Origin: Helicobacteraceae bacterium
Lineage (GTDB): Bacteria > Campylobacterota > Campylobacteria > Campylobacterales > SZUA-545
Reading direction: 5' to 3'
DNA length: 37,471 bases
NCBI GenBank assembly: GCA_031275395.1
Contig: JAISOU010000015.1
Coordinates: forward strand, 1-37,471
Both the position numbers and the translations under genes were made by a program. Below are positions 8,497-16,178 of this stretch, one piece after another. Every line of letters starts with the position of its first letter. The stretch's first letter is position 1. The notes under the pieces are model-generated. The model was not told where the DNA came from. It ran no database searches and saw nothing but the letters and a program-made list of their open reading frames with translations.

Positions 8497-9309
8497 CTAA
8501 AAGCCTTTATATAGATCGTAGTGCTTCATAGCGGCGCTAAGATTGTCGTAGCCTTTTAAGAGTTCGGGCGAAACTTTTAACCATCGGTTTAACCCCTCCA
8601 TCGCCATCATCTTTTTGATTGTAGGATCGTTCGGATCCATACCTAAAAGCGTGTCGCTAAAGCGCTCGGCAAGAAGCGGATCAGCGCTTTCCAGAATGGT
8701 AAAGTTGCAATGGCAATATTCCGGCGACGTCCAAAACGCCTCGATCTCGCCTTCGGCAAACTCGCCGTTAGATAGCATATTAATCCAACGCGAGCAACCT
8801 ACCGCCCCAGCGTCCGCCTTACCCGATCGCACCGCCTGTAACACGTCCGTTTCGCTTTTGCCCGTGTCGCCGTGTTTGCCTACGTCGCTATTAAAACGAA
8901 GCTCCTTAAACGCGACTCCCGCCTGATCCATATAGTATTTAGGCAAGATCGCCGCCTGAGCCGAATCCGCGCTGCCAAGCGCTACGGTTTTGCCGTTTAG
9001 ATCGCTTAGCGTTTTGATAGGGCTATCGGACTTTACGATCAATTTGCTAGTAAAGTTTGCGTCGGTATCGCGCATAACGATCGCCTTTGCTTTGCCCCCT
9101 ACGGCGTTTAGCGTTTGCAGCCACGCCACGTTGGTATTCCACGCAATATCTATAAAGCCGTTGCAAAGCGCTTCTACCTGAAACTCGTAGTTGGAAAAGA
9201 GGACGTAATCTAGCCTTACGCCGCGATCGTTAAAGTAATCGCGGATAATATCCCAGATTAGCGTTACTTTCGGATCATACGCCACCGCGCCGATAATCAA
9301 CGTTTTCAT
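8497..9309 (-). CDS. PhnD/SsuA-type substrate-binding-fold protein without signal peptide
   Basis: 270 residues of the type II periplasmic-binding-protein fold, resembling PhnD phosphonate-binding proteins. It opens with LIIGAVAYDPKVTLIWDIIR, then a VEALCNGFIDIAWNTNVAW strand-helix. A hinge region SPIKTLSDLNGKTVALGSAD near residues 96-115 and DVLQAVRSGKADAGAVG near 155-171 follow. Unlike transport relatives it starts directly with the first beta strand and has no signal peptide or lipobox, so it should stay in the cytoplasm. No ABC permease or ATPase gene is nearby. A Cys-His-Cys cluster (C199, H200, C201 in SPEYCHCNF) and GCSRW at 171-175 could bind metal or act chemically. It starts 3 bases after the stop of the flavoprotein gene. 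I infer an enzymatic or ligand-carrying role, by analogy with binding-fold enzymes such as THI5 and MqnA/MqnD. Confidence 0.75.
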   Translation of the reverse strand: MKTLIIGAVAYDPKVTLIWDIIRDYFNDRGVRLDYVLFSNYEFQVEALCNGFIDIAWNTNVAWLQTLNAVGGKAKAIVMRDTDANFTSKLIVKSDSPIKTLSDLNGKTVALGSADSAQAAILPKYYMDQAGVAFKELRFNSDVGKHGDTGKSETDVLQAVRSGKADAGAVGCSRWINMLSNGEFAEGEIEAFWTSPEYCHCNFTILESADPLLAERFSDTLLGMDPNDPTIKKMMAMEGLNRWLKVSPELLKGYDNLSAAMKHYDLYKGF

Positions 9310-9312
9310 CGT

Positions 9313-10431
9313 TTAACTTTCCGCGATCAACGCTTGAGCTAACCAGATAGCCAACACGTCGGTCGAGGGCGCCATCACGGCCGCCGCGTAAGAATCGCGC
9401 AAGTAGCGCTCCAGAGGTAGTCGCTTGGCGTACGCGTTTCCGCCGCCGATCTTCATCGCAAGACGGCAAACCTCCACGACGTTTTCGCTCGCGTTGATTC
9501 GCGCCGCAAACATATCGGCTACGGCGTTTGGCGCGTTTTGCGTTCCGTTTTTCGCCGCCGCGAACGTGTAATGCCGAGCCGATTGCGTTAATCGGTATAT
9601 CTTCGCCAAATGCTCCTGAACCGTAGGAATGCCGCTAAGCGTCGATCCGTCGGGATATTTGCGGGTTTTAGCGTATTTGATCGCCACGTCTTGCGCGGCG
9701 CTCGCCACGCCGGAATATACCGCCGCCAGACCGGTTACAAAATAGGGCGCTATGATATTTGAAAGGATCGCGCCGCCTTCGCCCGCTTTGCCGACGCGAT
9801 CGCTACTACTTAACGTTACGTTTTCAAGACTCATCGGCATAGAGTTGTTGCCGCGCATTCCAAGCCCGTCCCACTGCGCGTCTTCAAAGACAATTCCTTT
9901 GGCTTCGGACGGAACGCTCCATATATCTAGCCCTTCCGCTTCGATCGAGTTTGCGTCGACCAGATATTCGTCCGCGAATCGCGCCGTAGTAACAAAACTT
10001 TTGCGTCCGTTTAACGCGATCTTTTCGCCCTCTTTTTTAGCGGATAACTCGGGCAGATAAAAGTGCGTGCCGCTACCGCTTTCGCTAAAAGCCAAAGCCA
10101 TTACTTTTTTGCCCTGCGCGATCGCGGGCAGTTTCTCTTTTTTCATCTCGTCCGATCCCGACGCGACGATACTATACGAAGCGACGTTGTGCATCATATA
10201 ACAAAGCGCGGTCGTCGCGCACGACTCCGCGAGCGCCATACAGACCTCCGCGTGATCGCTTAACGTTCCGCCCGATCCGCCAAACTCCTTCGGTATCATC
10301 AAGCCAAAATAGCCCGCTTCCCGTAGCGCTTCAAACGACTCTTTGGGAAATCGCCCCTCTTTATCGGCGGCGTTTGTATGCGGCGCCACGCTTTTCTTCG
10401 CAAGCTCTCTAACCTCTTCGTAACGACTCAT
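9313..10431 (-). CDS. acyl-CoA-dehydrogenase-fold flavoprotein lacking the catalytic glutamate
   Basis: 372 residues with the three-domain acyl-CoA dehydrogenase layout: helical N-terminus with FGLMIPKEFGGSGG near 42-55, a middle beta domain with ALAFSESGSGTH near 112-123, and a helical C-terminus. In dehydrogenases the C-terminal motif reads RD.....YEGT, where Glu is the catalytic base. Here the aligned stretch is RDSYAAAVMAPSTDV, placing Ala354 at that position by eye. This makes simple acyl-CoA dehydrogenation unlikely. It fits better the FAD/FMN-dependent monooxygenase branch of the family (DszC/SfnC type), which also lacks this base. Middle gene of the three-gene operon, 76 bases after the di-iron protein gene and 3 bases before the PhnD-like gene. 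The substrate is unknown. Confidence 0.8.
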   Translation of the reverse strand: MSRYEEVRELAKKSVAPHTNAADKEGRFPKESFEALREAGYFGLMIPKEFGGSGGTLSDHAEVCMALAESCATTALCYMMHNVASYSIVASGSDEMKKEKLPAIAQGKKVMALAFSESGSGTHFYLPELSAKKEGEKIALNGRKSFVTTARFADEYLVDANSIEAEGLDIWSVPSEAKGIVFEDAQWDGLGMRGNNSMPMSLENVTLSSSDRVGKAGEGGAILSNIIAPYFVTGLAAVYSGVASAAQDVAIKYAKTRKYPDGSTLSGIPTVQEHLAKIYRLTQSARHYTFAAAKNGTQNAPNAVADMFAARINASENVVEVCRLAMKIGGGNAYAKRLPLERYLRDSYAAAVMAPSTDVLAIWLAQALIAES

Positions 10432-10507
10432 TTTTTTTGAACCCTTTTTATTTATTTTGTAAGGAATAACCTATTCCCGTGAAACGCAACTCTCCTCCTA
10501 TTCCTCC

Positions 10508-11767
10508 TTACATAAAATTTGGCGTATGAACGCTGGATATCTCTATGGCTGTTTTTTCGTCGATACCGACCTCTATTAGTCGTTTTACGCGGTTTTTGTG
10601 CATTTTTTCTTTTAAGCGATCGACCGTTTCCAGACCGCGCTTAAATCCTTCGCCGTTTTCCGCGCCGCCCGCTAAGATGGCTAGCGCTTCGATCAGTAGC
10701 GTAGATTCGCCGCTTAATTCGTCCATATAGGCTTTTCGCTTAAACGCCGCTTCTCTTAACGCGGCGATCCTGCCTTTGGAGTTGGTTAAGTTCGCCTTTA
10801 CGTGCGCCAATCCGTAAGCGACGTGGCGCGTTTCGTCCCGCTTAGCAAGCGTAACGATCGAACGGGTTACGGGATCGGGCGCGTATTCTTCCAGAAAGGT
10901 AAGCAGATCGAGAAAGGTTCCTTCGCCCAGAATATGAAGCAGAAACGAGGTTTTAAGATAATCCTCCTCGATAAATAGCGAATATAACGATCGCTGCGTG
11001 ATCGCCGAAGAGTATTGCAACCCGCCGCCGTTTGCCATCGCCCGTTTGATAAACGCCTCTATATGCCGCGCTTCGTCGGCGATCAGCGTCGCCAAAAATA
11101 ATACGACTTCCATATAGTAAGGATTCATTTTGCTAATAAACTTGCCCGGAATATAGAGCGCCGAAAATTCGTTCTCGGCTAGATAGGTCATAACTTGACA
11201 GATCGCTCTTTCCTGAAAATCGGGAAGTTTTGGCAACTCGTTCCATTTTATATCGGTAGAGGCGTTCCACTGCGACGCTTTTGCCTCTTCGTAAAGTTTG
11301 GCGATCGGTTTCGACCAGATTTGCTCTTTGAAGTTGAGCGAAAACGGATAGATCGGAGTTGCGCTCTCCATTACCGCGCCGCGCGGCGCTAAACCAAAAT
11401 AGGCGGGCGCTTTGGGCGCGATCTCGCCCGTTTTACCGCAAAGCCAATCGGATATATTGATCTCGCCGTTATCGCCTCGCGGCAAGACGACGCCCCAATC
11501 GGCTTTTTGAGCAAAATGATCGCCGCCTTGTTTTTGGATCAAAAGACGCGCCGAACCGCAACGATCTAGCGTAGAGAGCAAACGATGCCCTTTAAGATTG
11601 CACCAGCTTTTAATATCGCGACAGGCGCGCGCGGAGTCGATCGCAAGATCGAGGATTTCGCCTTCTTTAAGGATCAAAAGCGCGTTTTCTAGCTTCAAAA
11701 AGAGCGTACGTCCCGCCTTCAAGCCGCAAACGTCCAACGTCGCGCTAGGATTCGCGATTGTCTGCAT
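10508..11767 (-). CDS. TusA-like domain fused to a di-iron ferritin-like oxygenase domain
   Basis: 419 residues. Residues about 9-80 follow the TusA/SirA sulfur-carrier pattern: LDVCGLKAGRTLFLKLENAL, LKEGEILDLAID, then CRDIKSWCNLKGHRLL. The usual CPxP is CGLK here, but the cysteine (C14) is kept. Residues about 180-340 form a four-helix ferritin/R2-like domain with two DE.RH motifs: DEARH at 231-235 and DETRH at 311-315. Upstream carboxylates are in AENEF (198-200) and GEGTF (282), the complete ligand set of a carboxylate-bridged di-iron site. No signal peptide. First gene of the operon; its ATG is followed by the flavoprotein and PhnD-like genes. I infer an oxygen-activating enzyme with a sulfur-handling or protein-interaction domain; storage ferritin is less likely given length and fusion. 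Confidence 0.75.
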   Translation of the reverse strand: MQTIANPSATLDVCGLKAGRTLFLKLENALLILKEGEILDLAIDSARACRDIKSWCNLKGHRLLSTLDRCGSARLLIQKQGGDHFAQKADWGVVLPRGDNGEINISDWLCGKTGEIAPKAPAYFGLAPRGAVMESATPIYPFSLNFKEQIWSKPIAKLYEEAKASQWNASTDIKWNELPKLPDFQERAICQVMTYLAENEFSALYIPGKFISKMNPYYMEVVLFLATLIADEARHIEAFIKRAMANGGGLQYSSAITQRSLYSLFIEEDYLKTSFLLHILGEGTFLDLLTFLEEYAPDPVTRSIVTLAKRDETRHVAYGLAHVKANLTNSKGRIAALREAAFKRKAYMDELSGESTLLIEALAILAGGAENGEGFKRGLETVDRLKEKMHKNRVKRLIEVGIDEKTAIEISSVHTPNFM

Positions 11768-12002
11768 TGTTTAACTTTCTAACTAACCGTAATTTTTAAT
11801 AAAAATCTTAGCTAATAATCTCTTAAGTCGATTTTACCGCGCGTCAGGCGATCGGTTGGCGCTCGATCTATGAAAAAAAACGACTGTTTGCGTAGCGGCA
11901 ATCGCTATTAAACGTCAATAAAGAGCGTCGTTAAAACCAAAGCGATAAACATAAACCTCGTCTTTTTCTTTTGCGTCGCGTTTAGGCTATTATCAAAACC
12001 CT

Positions 12003-12032
12003 TTGCGATCGCAAGGCAAGAGATAATACAAT
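12003..12032 (+). promoter_or_regulatory. candidate sigma-70 promoter of the obgE operon
   Basis: TTGCGA (12003-12008) and TACAAT (12027-12032) are separated by 18 bases, 34 bases upstream of obgE. The rest of the divergent gap (11768-12002) is AT-rich and I see no gene in it. Confidence 0.4.
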
Positions 12033-12065
12033 ACGCGACTTTTACAAAATAAAAATGGATTTTGA

Positions 12066-13124
12066 ATGTTTATCGATCGCGTAGAAATTGCGGTCGCGTC
12101 GGGAAAAGGGGGCGCAGGTTGCGTCAGCTTTCGGCGCGAAAAGTTTATCGTTAATGGCGGCCCAGACGGCGGCGACGGCGGCAGAGGCGGCGATCTGATC
12201 TTTGAAGTAGATCCAAACGCCGACACGCTATCGCGCTATCGCGGCAAGAGAGTTTATCAGGCGCCAAACGGCGAAGCGGGCGGTTCGCGCAATAAGACGG
12301 GCGCGAGCGGCGAAGATCTGATCTTGAAAGTTCCGCCCGGCGTTCAGGTTTTCGACAAAGAAACAGACGAGCTTCTTTTAGACCTTACCGATAGCGGCGC
12401 GTCCGTCGTTTTCCTAAAAGGCGGTAGAGGAGGGCAGGGCAACGTCCATTTCAAATCGCCGACAAACCAGCGCCCGACATACGCCCAACCCGGCTTAAGC
12501 GGCGTTACGCGGGAGATTCGCCTAGAGCTTAAACTGATCGCCGACGCGGGGCTAGCGGGCTTTCCGAACGTGGGTAAAAGCACCTTTATTAGCGCGGTCA
12601 GCCACGCGAAACCCGAAATTGCCGATTACGCTTTTACGACGCTTACGCCGCATTTAGGCGTGGTTCAAGTCGGCGATTACAAGAGTTTTACGCTCGCCGA
12701 TATTCCGGGCATTATCGAGGGCGCGAGCGACGGCAGAGGGCTTGGCGTAGAGTTTTTGCGCCATATCGAGCGGACGCGGATTTTGCTTTTTGTCCTCGAT
12801 ACGCAAAGCGAGATTACGCCAAGCGATCAGTATGAAAAACTTTTAGTCGAGCTTAAAAGATATAGCGAGACGCTTTTTACGCGAAGCAAAGCGATCGTTT
12901 TTAGCCGTATCGACGCTGATCCCGCGAGCGCTAAAGATAAGATCGACGATTTTTTCAAAACGCAAAAGATAAAGCCGCAAAAAGACGGCGAAGGTTTTAG
13001 TTATTACGACGACGAAAAAACTTTCGCTCTACCGATTAGTTCGGTAAGCGGTTACAATCTAAAAGAGGCGATTTATAAGTTAAACAAACTAATCGATCGG
13101 GAGAAAAATGCGAATCGCGGTTAA
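12066..13124 (+). CDS. obgE: GTPase Obg (ribosome assembly)
   Basis: Essential GTPase that binds the 50S subunit and links ribosome maturation with growth and stress. The N-terminal Obg domain (about 1-158) shows the glycine-rich six-strand sheet, for example GGDGGRGG near 36-42 and GGRGGQGN near 119-126. The G domain has G1 GFPNVGKS at 165-172, switch/G3 DIPGIIEGA at 212-220 and G5-like ISSVSGY. The G4 box is SRID rather than NKxD. 352 residues is normal for the short Campylobacterota form, with no extra C-terminal domain. The end overlaps proB by 17 bases, so the two are coupled. Confidence 0.96.
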   Translation: MFIDRVEIAVASGKGGAGCVSFRREKFIVNGGPDGGDGGRGGDLIFEVDPNADTLSRYRGKRVYQAPNGEAGGSRNKTGASGEDLILKVPPGVQVFDKETDELLLDLTDSGASVVFLKGGRGGQGNVHFKSPTNQRPTYAQPGLSGVTREIRLELKLIADAGLAGFPNVGKSTFISAVSHAKPEIADYAFTTLTPHLGVVQVGDYKSFTLADIPGIIEGASDGRGLGVEFLRHIERTRILLFVLDTQSEITPSDQYEKLLVELKRYSETLFTRSKAIVFSRIDADPASAKDKIDDFFKTQKIKPQKDGEGFSYYDDEKTFALPISSVSGYNLKEAIYKLNKLIDREKNANRG

Positions 13125-13869
13125 AGTTGGAACGTCCACGCTTTGCGATCGCGGCGTTCCTTCGCTAGAGAGAATGGGCGAAATCGCGGCTTTTTTGCAG
13201 GAGATTCATAGAGAAAACGAGTTAATTTTAGTTAGTAGCGGCGCGGTTGCGGCGGGGCATAGCGTCGTCCCGTCGCTATCGAATAAAAAAACGCCCGAAA
13301 GACAGGCTTTAGCCGCGGTGGGGCAGGCGGTTTTGATGAATATCTACGCCGATCTTTTTAAGCCTTATCATATAAACGTAGCGCAGATTTTGATCGCAAA
13401 AGACGACTTTGAAAACTTTAGCCATTCAGAAAACGCGAAGATCGCGCTGAACACGCTTCTGGCGCATAGAATCTTGCCGATCATTAACGAAAACGACACC
13501 GTAGCGCTCGACGAGCTTTTGCGCGGAGATAACGATCAGCTTTCCGCAAAAGTCGCCTATTTTTTCGACGCGGATTTATTGATCATACTTACCGATGTAG
13601 ACGGTTATTACGACGCGAATCCGCACAGCGATCCAAACGCTAAGATTATTCCGCTTGTCGGCGCAATACCGCAGGAGGCGTTAGAAGGCGGCGCGACCCC
13701 TAGCGGCGAATTCGCCACAGGAGGAATCGTAACGAAACTTAAAGCGGCGGATTATTTATTACAACGCGGTAAAAAGATGTTTCTTTCAAGCGGATTCGAT
13801 CTTTCGCACGCGAGAAGTTTTTTGAGAACGGGCGTATATGAGAAGGGGACGCTCTTTTGCCAAAAATAG
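13108..13869 (+). CDS. proB: glutamate 5-kinase (short form without PUA domain)
   Basis: Phosphorylates glutamate to glutamyl-5-phosphate, the first step of proline synthesis. 253 residues of amino-acid-kinase fold: VKVGTSTL near residue 5, LVSSGAVAAG near 46, INENDTVALDELLRGDND near the middle, ILTDVDGYYDANP, and SGEFATGGIVTKLKAA for phosphate and Mg binding. It ends soon after the kinase domain, so the C-terminal PUA domain found in E. coli ProB is absent, as in Campylobacter and Helicobacter. ATG 13108 lies inside the end of obgE, and the gene overlaps fmt by 13 bases. Confidence 0.94.
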   Translation: MRIAVKVGTSTLCDRGVPSLERMGEIAAFLQEIHRENELILVSSGAVAAGHSVVPSLSNKKTPERQALAAVGQAVLMNIYADLFKPYHINVAQILIAKDDFENFSHSENAKIALNTLLAHRILPIINENDTVALDELLRGDNDQLSAKVAYFFDADLLIILTDVDGYYDANPHSDPNAKIIPLVGAIPQEALEGGATPSGEFATGGIVTKLKAADYLLQRGKKMFLSSGFDLSHARSFLRTGVYEKGTLFCQK

Positions 13870-14759
13870 TTTTTATGGGAACGCCGAAATACGCGGCGAT
13901 CATACTTAGCGATCTGTCGGATTTTGGCGCAAATATCATTTTAGCGGTTACGCAAGAAGACAAGCCGTTTGGCAGAAAACAGATATTAAAATCAAGCGAG
14001 GTTAAAGCGGAGGCGTTAAAGCGCAATATTCCGATCGCCCAGCCGCATAAATTAGACGATATCGCGATAGATTTAGAAAGCCTTAAACCCGATCTGATCA
14101 TCGTAGCGGCATACGGGCAGATGATTAGCGATCGCGTATTGTCGATCGCGCCGTGTTGGAATCTTCACGCTTCGCTTTTGCCAAAATATCGCGGCGCGTC
14201 GCCGATCCAAGCGGCTTTATTAAACGCCGATCGTTTTAGCGGCTTAACGTTAATGAAGGTAAGAAAAACGCTAGATAGCGGAGAAACGATCGCGTTTTCG
14301 CTAATCGATACGAGCCGCCACGATCTGCAAACGCTAACGATCGCGCTTGCAAAAACGGGCGCGAAACTTGTTTTAAGCGCGTTAAAAACGATCGATAACG
14401 TTCTGCCTATCGCGCAAAATCATTGCGAATCAAGCCTTGTTAAAAAGATCAAAAGAGAAGACGCTTTAATCGATTTTAACCGATCGGCAAAAGAGATAGA
14501 AAACGCCGCGAGGGCTTACCGCGATCGCCCTAATATCTATTTGCGAAACGATCTGCAACTAATAGAGGTAAAAGCGCTTGATCTTAAGGGCGCGATCGGC
14601 GAGATTTTAGCCGTCGATAAAAACTCTAAATCCGTTATAATCGGTTGCAAAATAGGCGCTACGTCGATCGCAAAAGTTTGTCCTAGCGGCAAAGGCGTAA
14701 TGAGCGCCATAGATTATCTAAACGGAAAAAGGCTAAAGGTTGGAGATTTGCTATCTTGA
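13857..14759 (+). CDS. fmt: methionyl-tRNA formyltransferase
   Basis: Transfers a formyl group from 10-formyl-THF to initiator Met-tRNA. Opens with KIVFMGTPKYA; the catalytic region is WNLHASLLPKYRGASPIQ with N102, H104 and the later D140 in KTLDSGE. The C-terminal tRNA-binding domain (about 205-300) is present. 300 residues is typical. The start is TTG 13857, since the next ATG (13875) would cut off the first beta strand, and GAGAAGGGG lies 8 bases upstream. It overlaps proB by 13 bases and birA by 20 bases. Confidence 0.95.
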   Translation: MPKIVFMGTPKYAAIILSDLSDFGANIILAVTQEDKPFGRKQILKSSEVKAEALKRNIPIAQPHKLDDIAIDLESLKPDLIIVAAYGQMISDRVLSIAPCWNLHASLLPKYRGASPIQAALLNADRFSGLTLMKVRKTLDSGETIAFSLIDTSRHDLQTLTIALAKTGAKLVLSALKTIDNVLPIAQNHCESSLVKKIKREDALIDFNRSAKEIENAARAYRDRPNIYLRNDLQLIEVKALDLKGAIGEILAVDKNSKSVIIGCKIGATSIAKVCPSGKGVMSAIDYLNGKRLKVGDLLS

Positions 14760-15375
14760 GTCGATCGCGTCGACGCAGCTTTTTTTAGAAAACGCAATCA
14801 AAAACGGCAAGTTGGAAGCGCCGATCTGCGTTTGGACGCTCGATCAGACAAACGGAGTGGGAAGCCGCGAAAACGACTGGCTCGGGCTGAAAGGAAACTT
14901 AGCCTTTTCGTTCGCCCTGCCGCTAGAGACGCTTCCTAGCGATCTGCCGCCGCAAAGCGCTTCGCTCTACTACGGCTACCTATTCAAGGAGACGATCGCC
15001 TTTTTAGGTTCGCGCCTGTGGCTAAAGTGGCCAAACGATCTCTATATGGGCGAAAAAAAGATAGGCGGCGTGATAACGAAGCGTTTTGGAGGCGTAGCGA
15101 TCGTAGGAATCGGGCTAAATATCGTCGCGCCCGATTCGATTTTCGGATCGCTCGATATTGCCGTCGATCCCGCTTCAGCGCTAGCGATTTTCTTAGAAGA
15201 GGTCGAAAAAAAACGAAGTTGGAACGATATCTTTAGCGGATACAGACTAGAATACCCGCTTAGTCAAGCCTGCCGCGTTCATTCGGAATTGGGCGATTTT
15301 TCGTTAAAAGACGCGGTTTTAGAAGCGGACGGTTCGGTTCGCATAGGGCAAGAAAGGGTGTTTAGTCAGCGATGA
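14740..15375 (+). CDS. birA: biotin--[acetyl-CoA-carboxylase] ligase
   Basis: Attaches biotin to the carboxylase carrier protein. 211 residues cover the catalytic domain only: LESIASTQLFLE at 6-17, DQTNGVGSRENDWLG at 35-49, KWPNDLYMGEKKIGG at 96-110 with the conserved lysine region, and VGIGLNI. No N-terminal winged-helix repressor domain is present, so it is the monofunctional ligase type. The start is TTG 14740 inside the end of fmt, with AAAAAGG about 8 bases upstream. It overlaps parA by 4 bases (ATGA). Confidence 0.9.
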   Translation: MEICYLESIASTQLFLENAIKNGKLEAPICVWTLDQTNGVGSRENDWLGLKGNLAFSFALPLETLPSDLPPQSASLYYGYLFKETIAFLGSRLWLKWPNDLYMGEKKIGGVITKRFGGVAIVGIGLNIVAPDSIFGSLDIAVDPASALAIFLEEVEKKRSWNDIFSGYRLEYPLSQACRVHSELGDFSLKDAVLEADGSVRIGQERVFSQR

Positions 15376-16178
15376 GCGAAGTAATAGCGATAGCCAATCA
15401 AAAGGGCGGGGTCGGCAAAACGACCACCGCGGTCAATCTAGCCGCGTCGCTCGCGGTTGCGGAAAAACGCGTGTTGTTAATCGACGCCGATCCGCAAGCC
15501 AACGCGACCAGCCACTACGGATTTCGTAGAAACGCCTACGAATACAATATCTACCACGTTTTACGCGGCGCGAAGGAGTTGCGCGACGTTACGCTTAAAA
15601 CGCAGCTCGCCAATCTCGATCTCGTCCCGTCGAATATCGGTTTGGTAGGTATCGAAAAGGAGTTCTACGCCAAAGAATACGCGCAAAAAGAGCTCGCGTT
15701 GCGAGAGAAAATTAAGTCCGCCCGCGACGAATACGACTATCTGATCGTCGATACGCCGCCCACGCTTGGACTAATCACGATCAACGCTCTATGCGCGGCG
15801 GACAGCGTGATTATCCCAATTCAATGCGAATACTTCGCTATGGAAGGGCTTGCGCAGCTATTCAACACGGTCAAGATGATCCGCAAAACGATCAATCCGT
15901 CTTTGAAGGTCAGAGGGTTTTTGCCCACGATGTTTAGCTCTAGCAACAACCTTTCCAAACAGGTCTTTACGGAGCTTAAAGAGCATTATTCGTCGCAGCT
16001 TTTCTCCGCGAACGATAAGGACGAAAGCGGCGAAGGCTTTATCTATATCCCGCGCAACGTCAAACTCGCCGAATCGCCTAGCTTTGGCAAGCCCGTTATT
16101 CTTTACGACGTGAAGTCGATCGGCTCGTCGGCTTATCAAAATCTGGCCGGAGCGATCTTGGGAGCGAACGTTGGCTAA
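15372..16178 (+). CDS. parA: chromosome partition ATPase ParA (Soj)
   Basis: Deviant Walker-A ATPase that forms the nucleoid gradient along which ParB-parS complexes are segregated. KGGVGKTTTAVNLA begins at residue 11 with the signature first lysine; LLIDADPQANAT near 36-47 and DTPPTLGLITINAL near the middle are Walker A' and B. 268 residues, no N-terminal DNA-binding domain, as in chromosomal Soj proteins. The ATG overlaps the birA stop by 4 bases, and the gene overlaps parB by 8 bases. Confidence 0.95.
   Translation: MSEVIAIANQKGGVGKTTTAVNLAASLAVAEKRVLLIDADPQANATSHYGFRRNAYEYNIYHVLRGAKELRDVTLKTQLANLDLVPSNIGLVGIEKEFYAKEYAQKELALREKIKSARDEYDYLIVDTPPTLGLITINALCAADSVIIPIQCEYFAMEGLAQLFNTVKMIRKTINPSLKVRGFLPTMFSSSNNLSKQVFTELKEHYSSQLFSANDKDESGEGFIYIPRNVKLAESPSFGKPVILYDVKSIGSSAYQNLAGAILGANVG

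Noticed and set aside
10474-10488. TTCCCGTGAAAC in the gap before the flavoprotein gene, resembling a parS site
   Set aside because: One arm (GTGAAAC) fits but the other is degenerate, and the site lies within an operon 5 kb from parAB; a real parS should be a near-perfect palindrome.
10450-10500. A 13-codon TTG ORF after AGGAGGAGAG and a small hairpin between the di-iron and flavoprotein genes, possible leader peptide
   Set aside because: No amino-acid bias or attenuator-like alternative structure is visible; the purine-rich sequence is short and can occur by chance.
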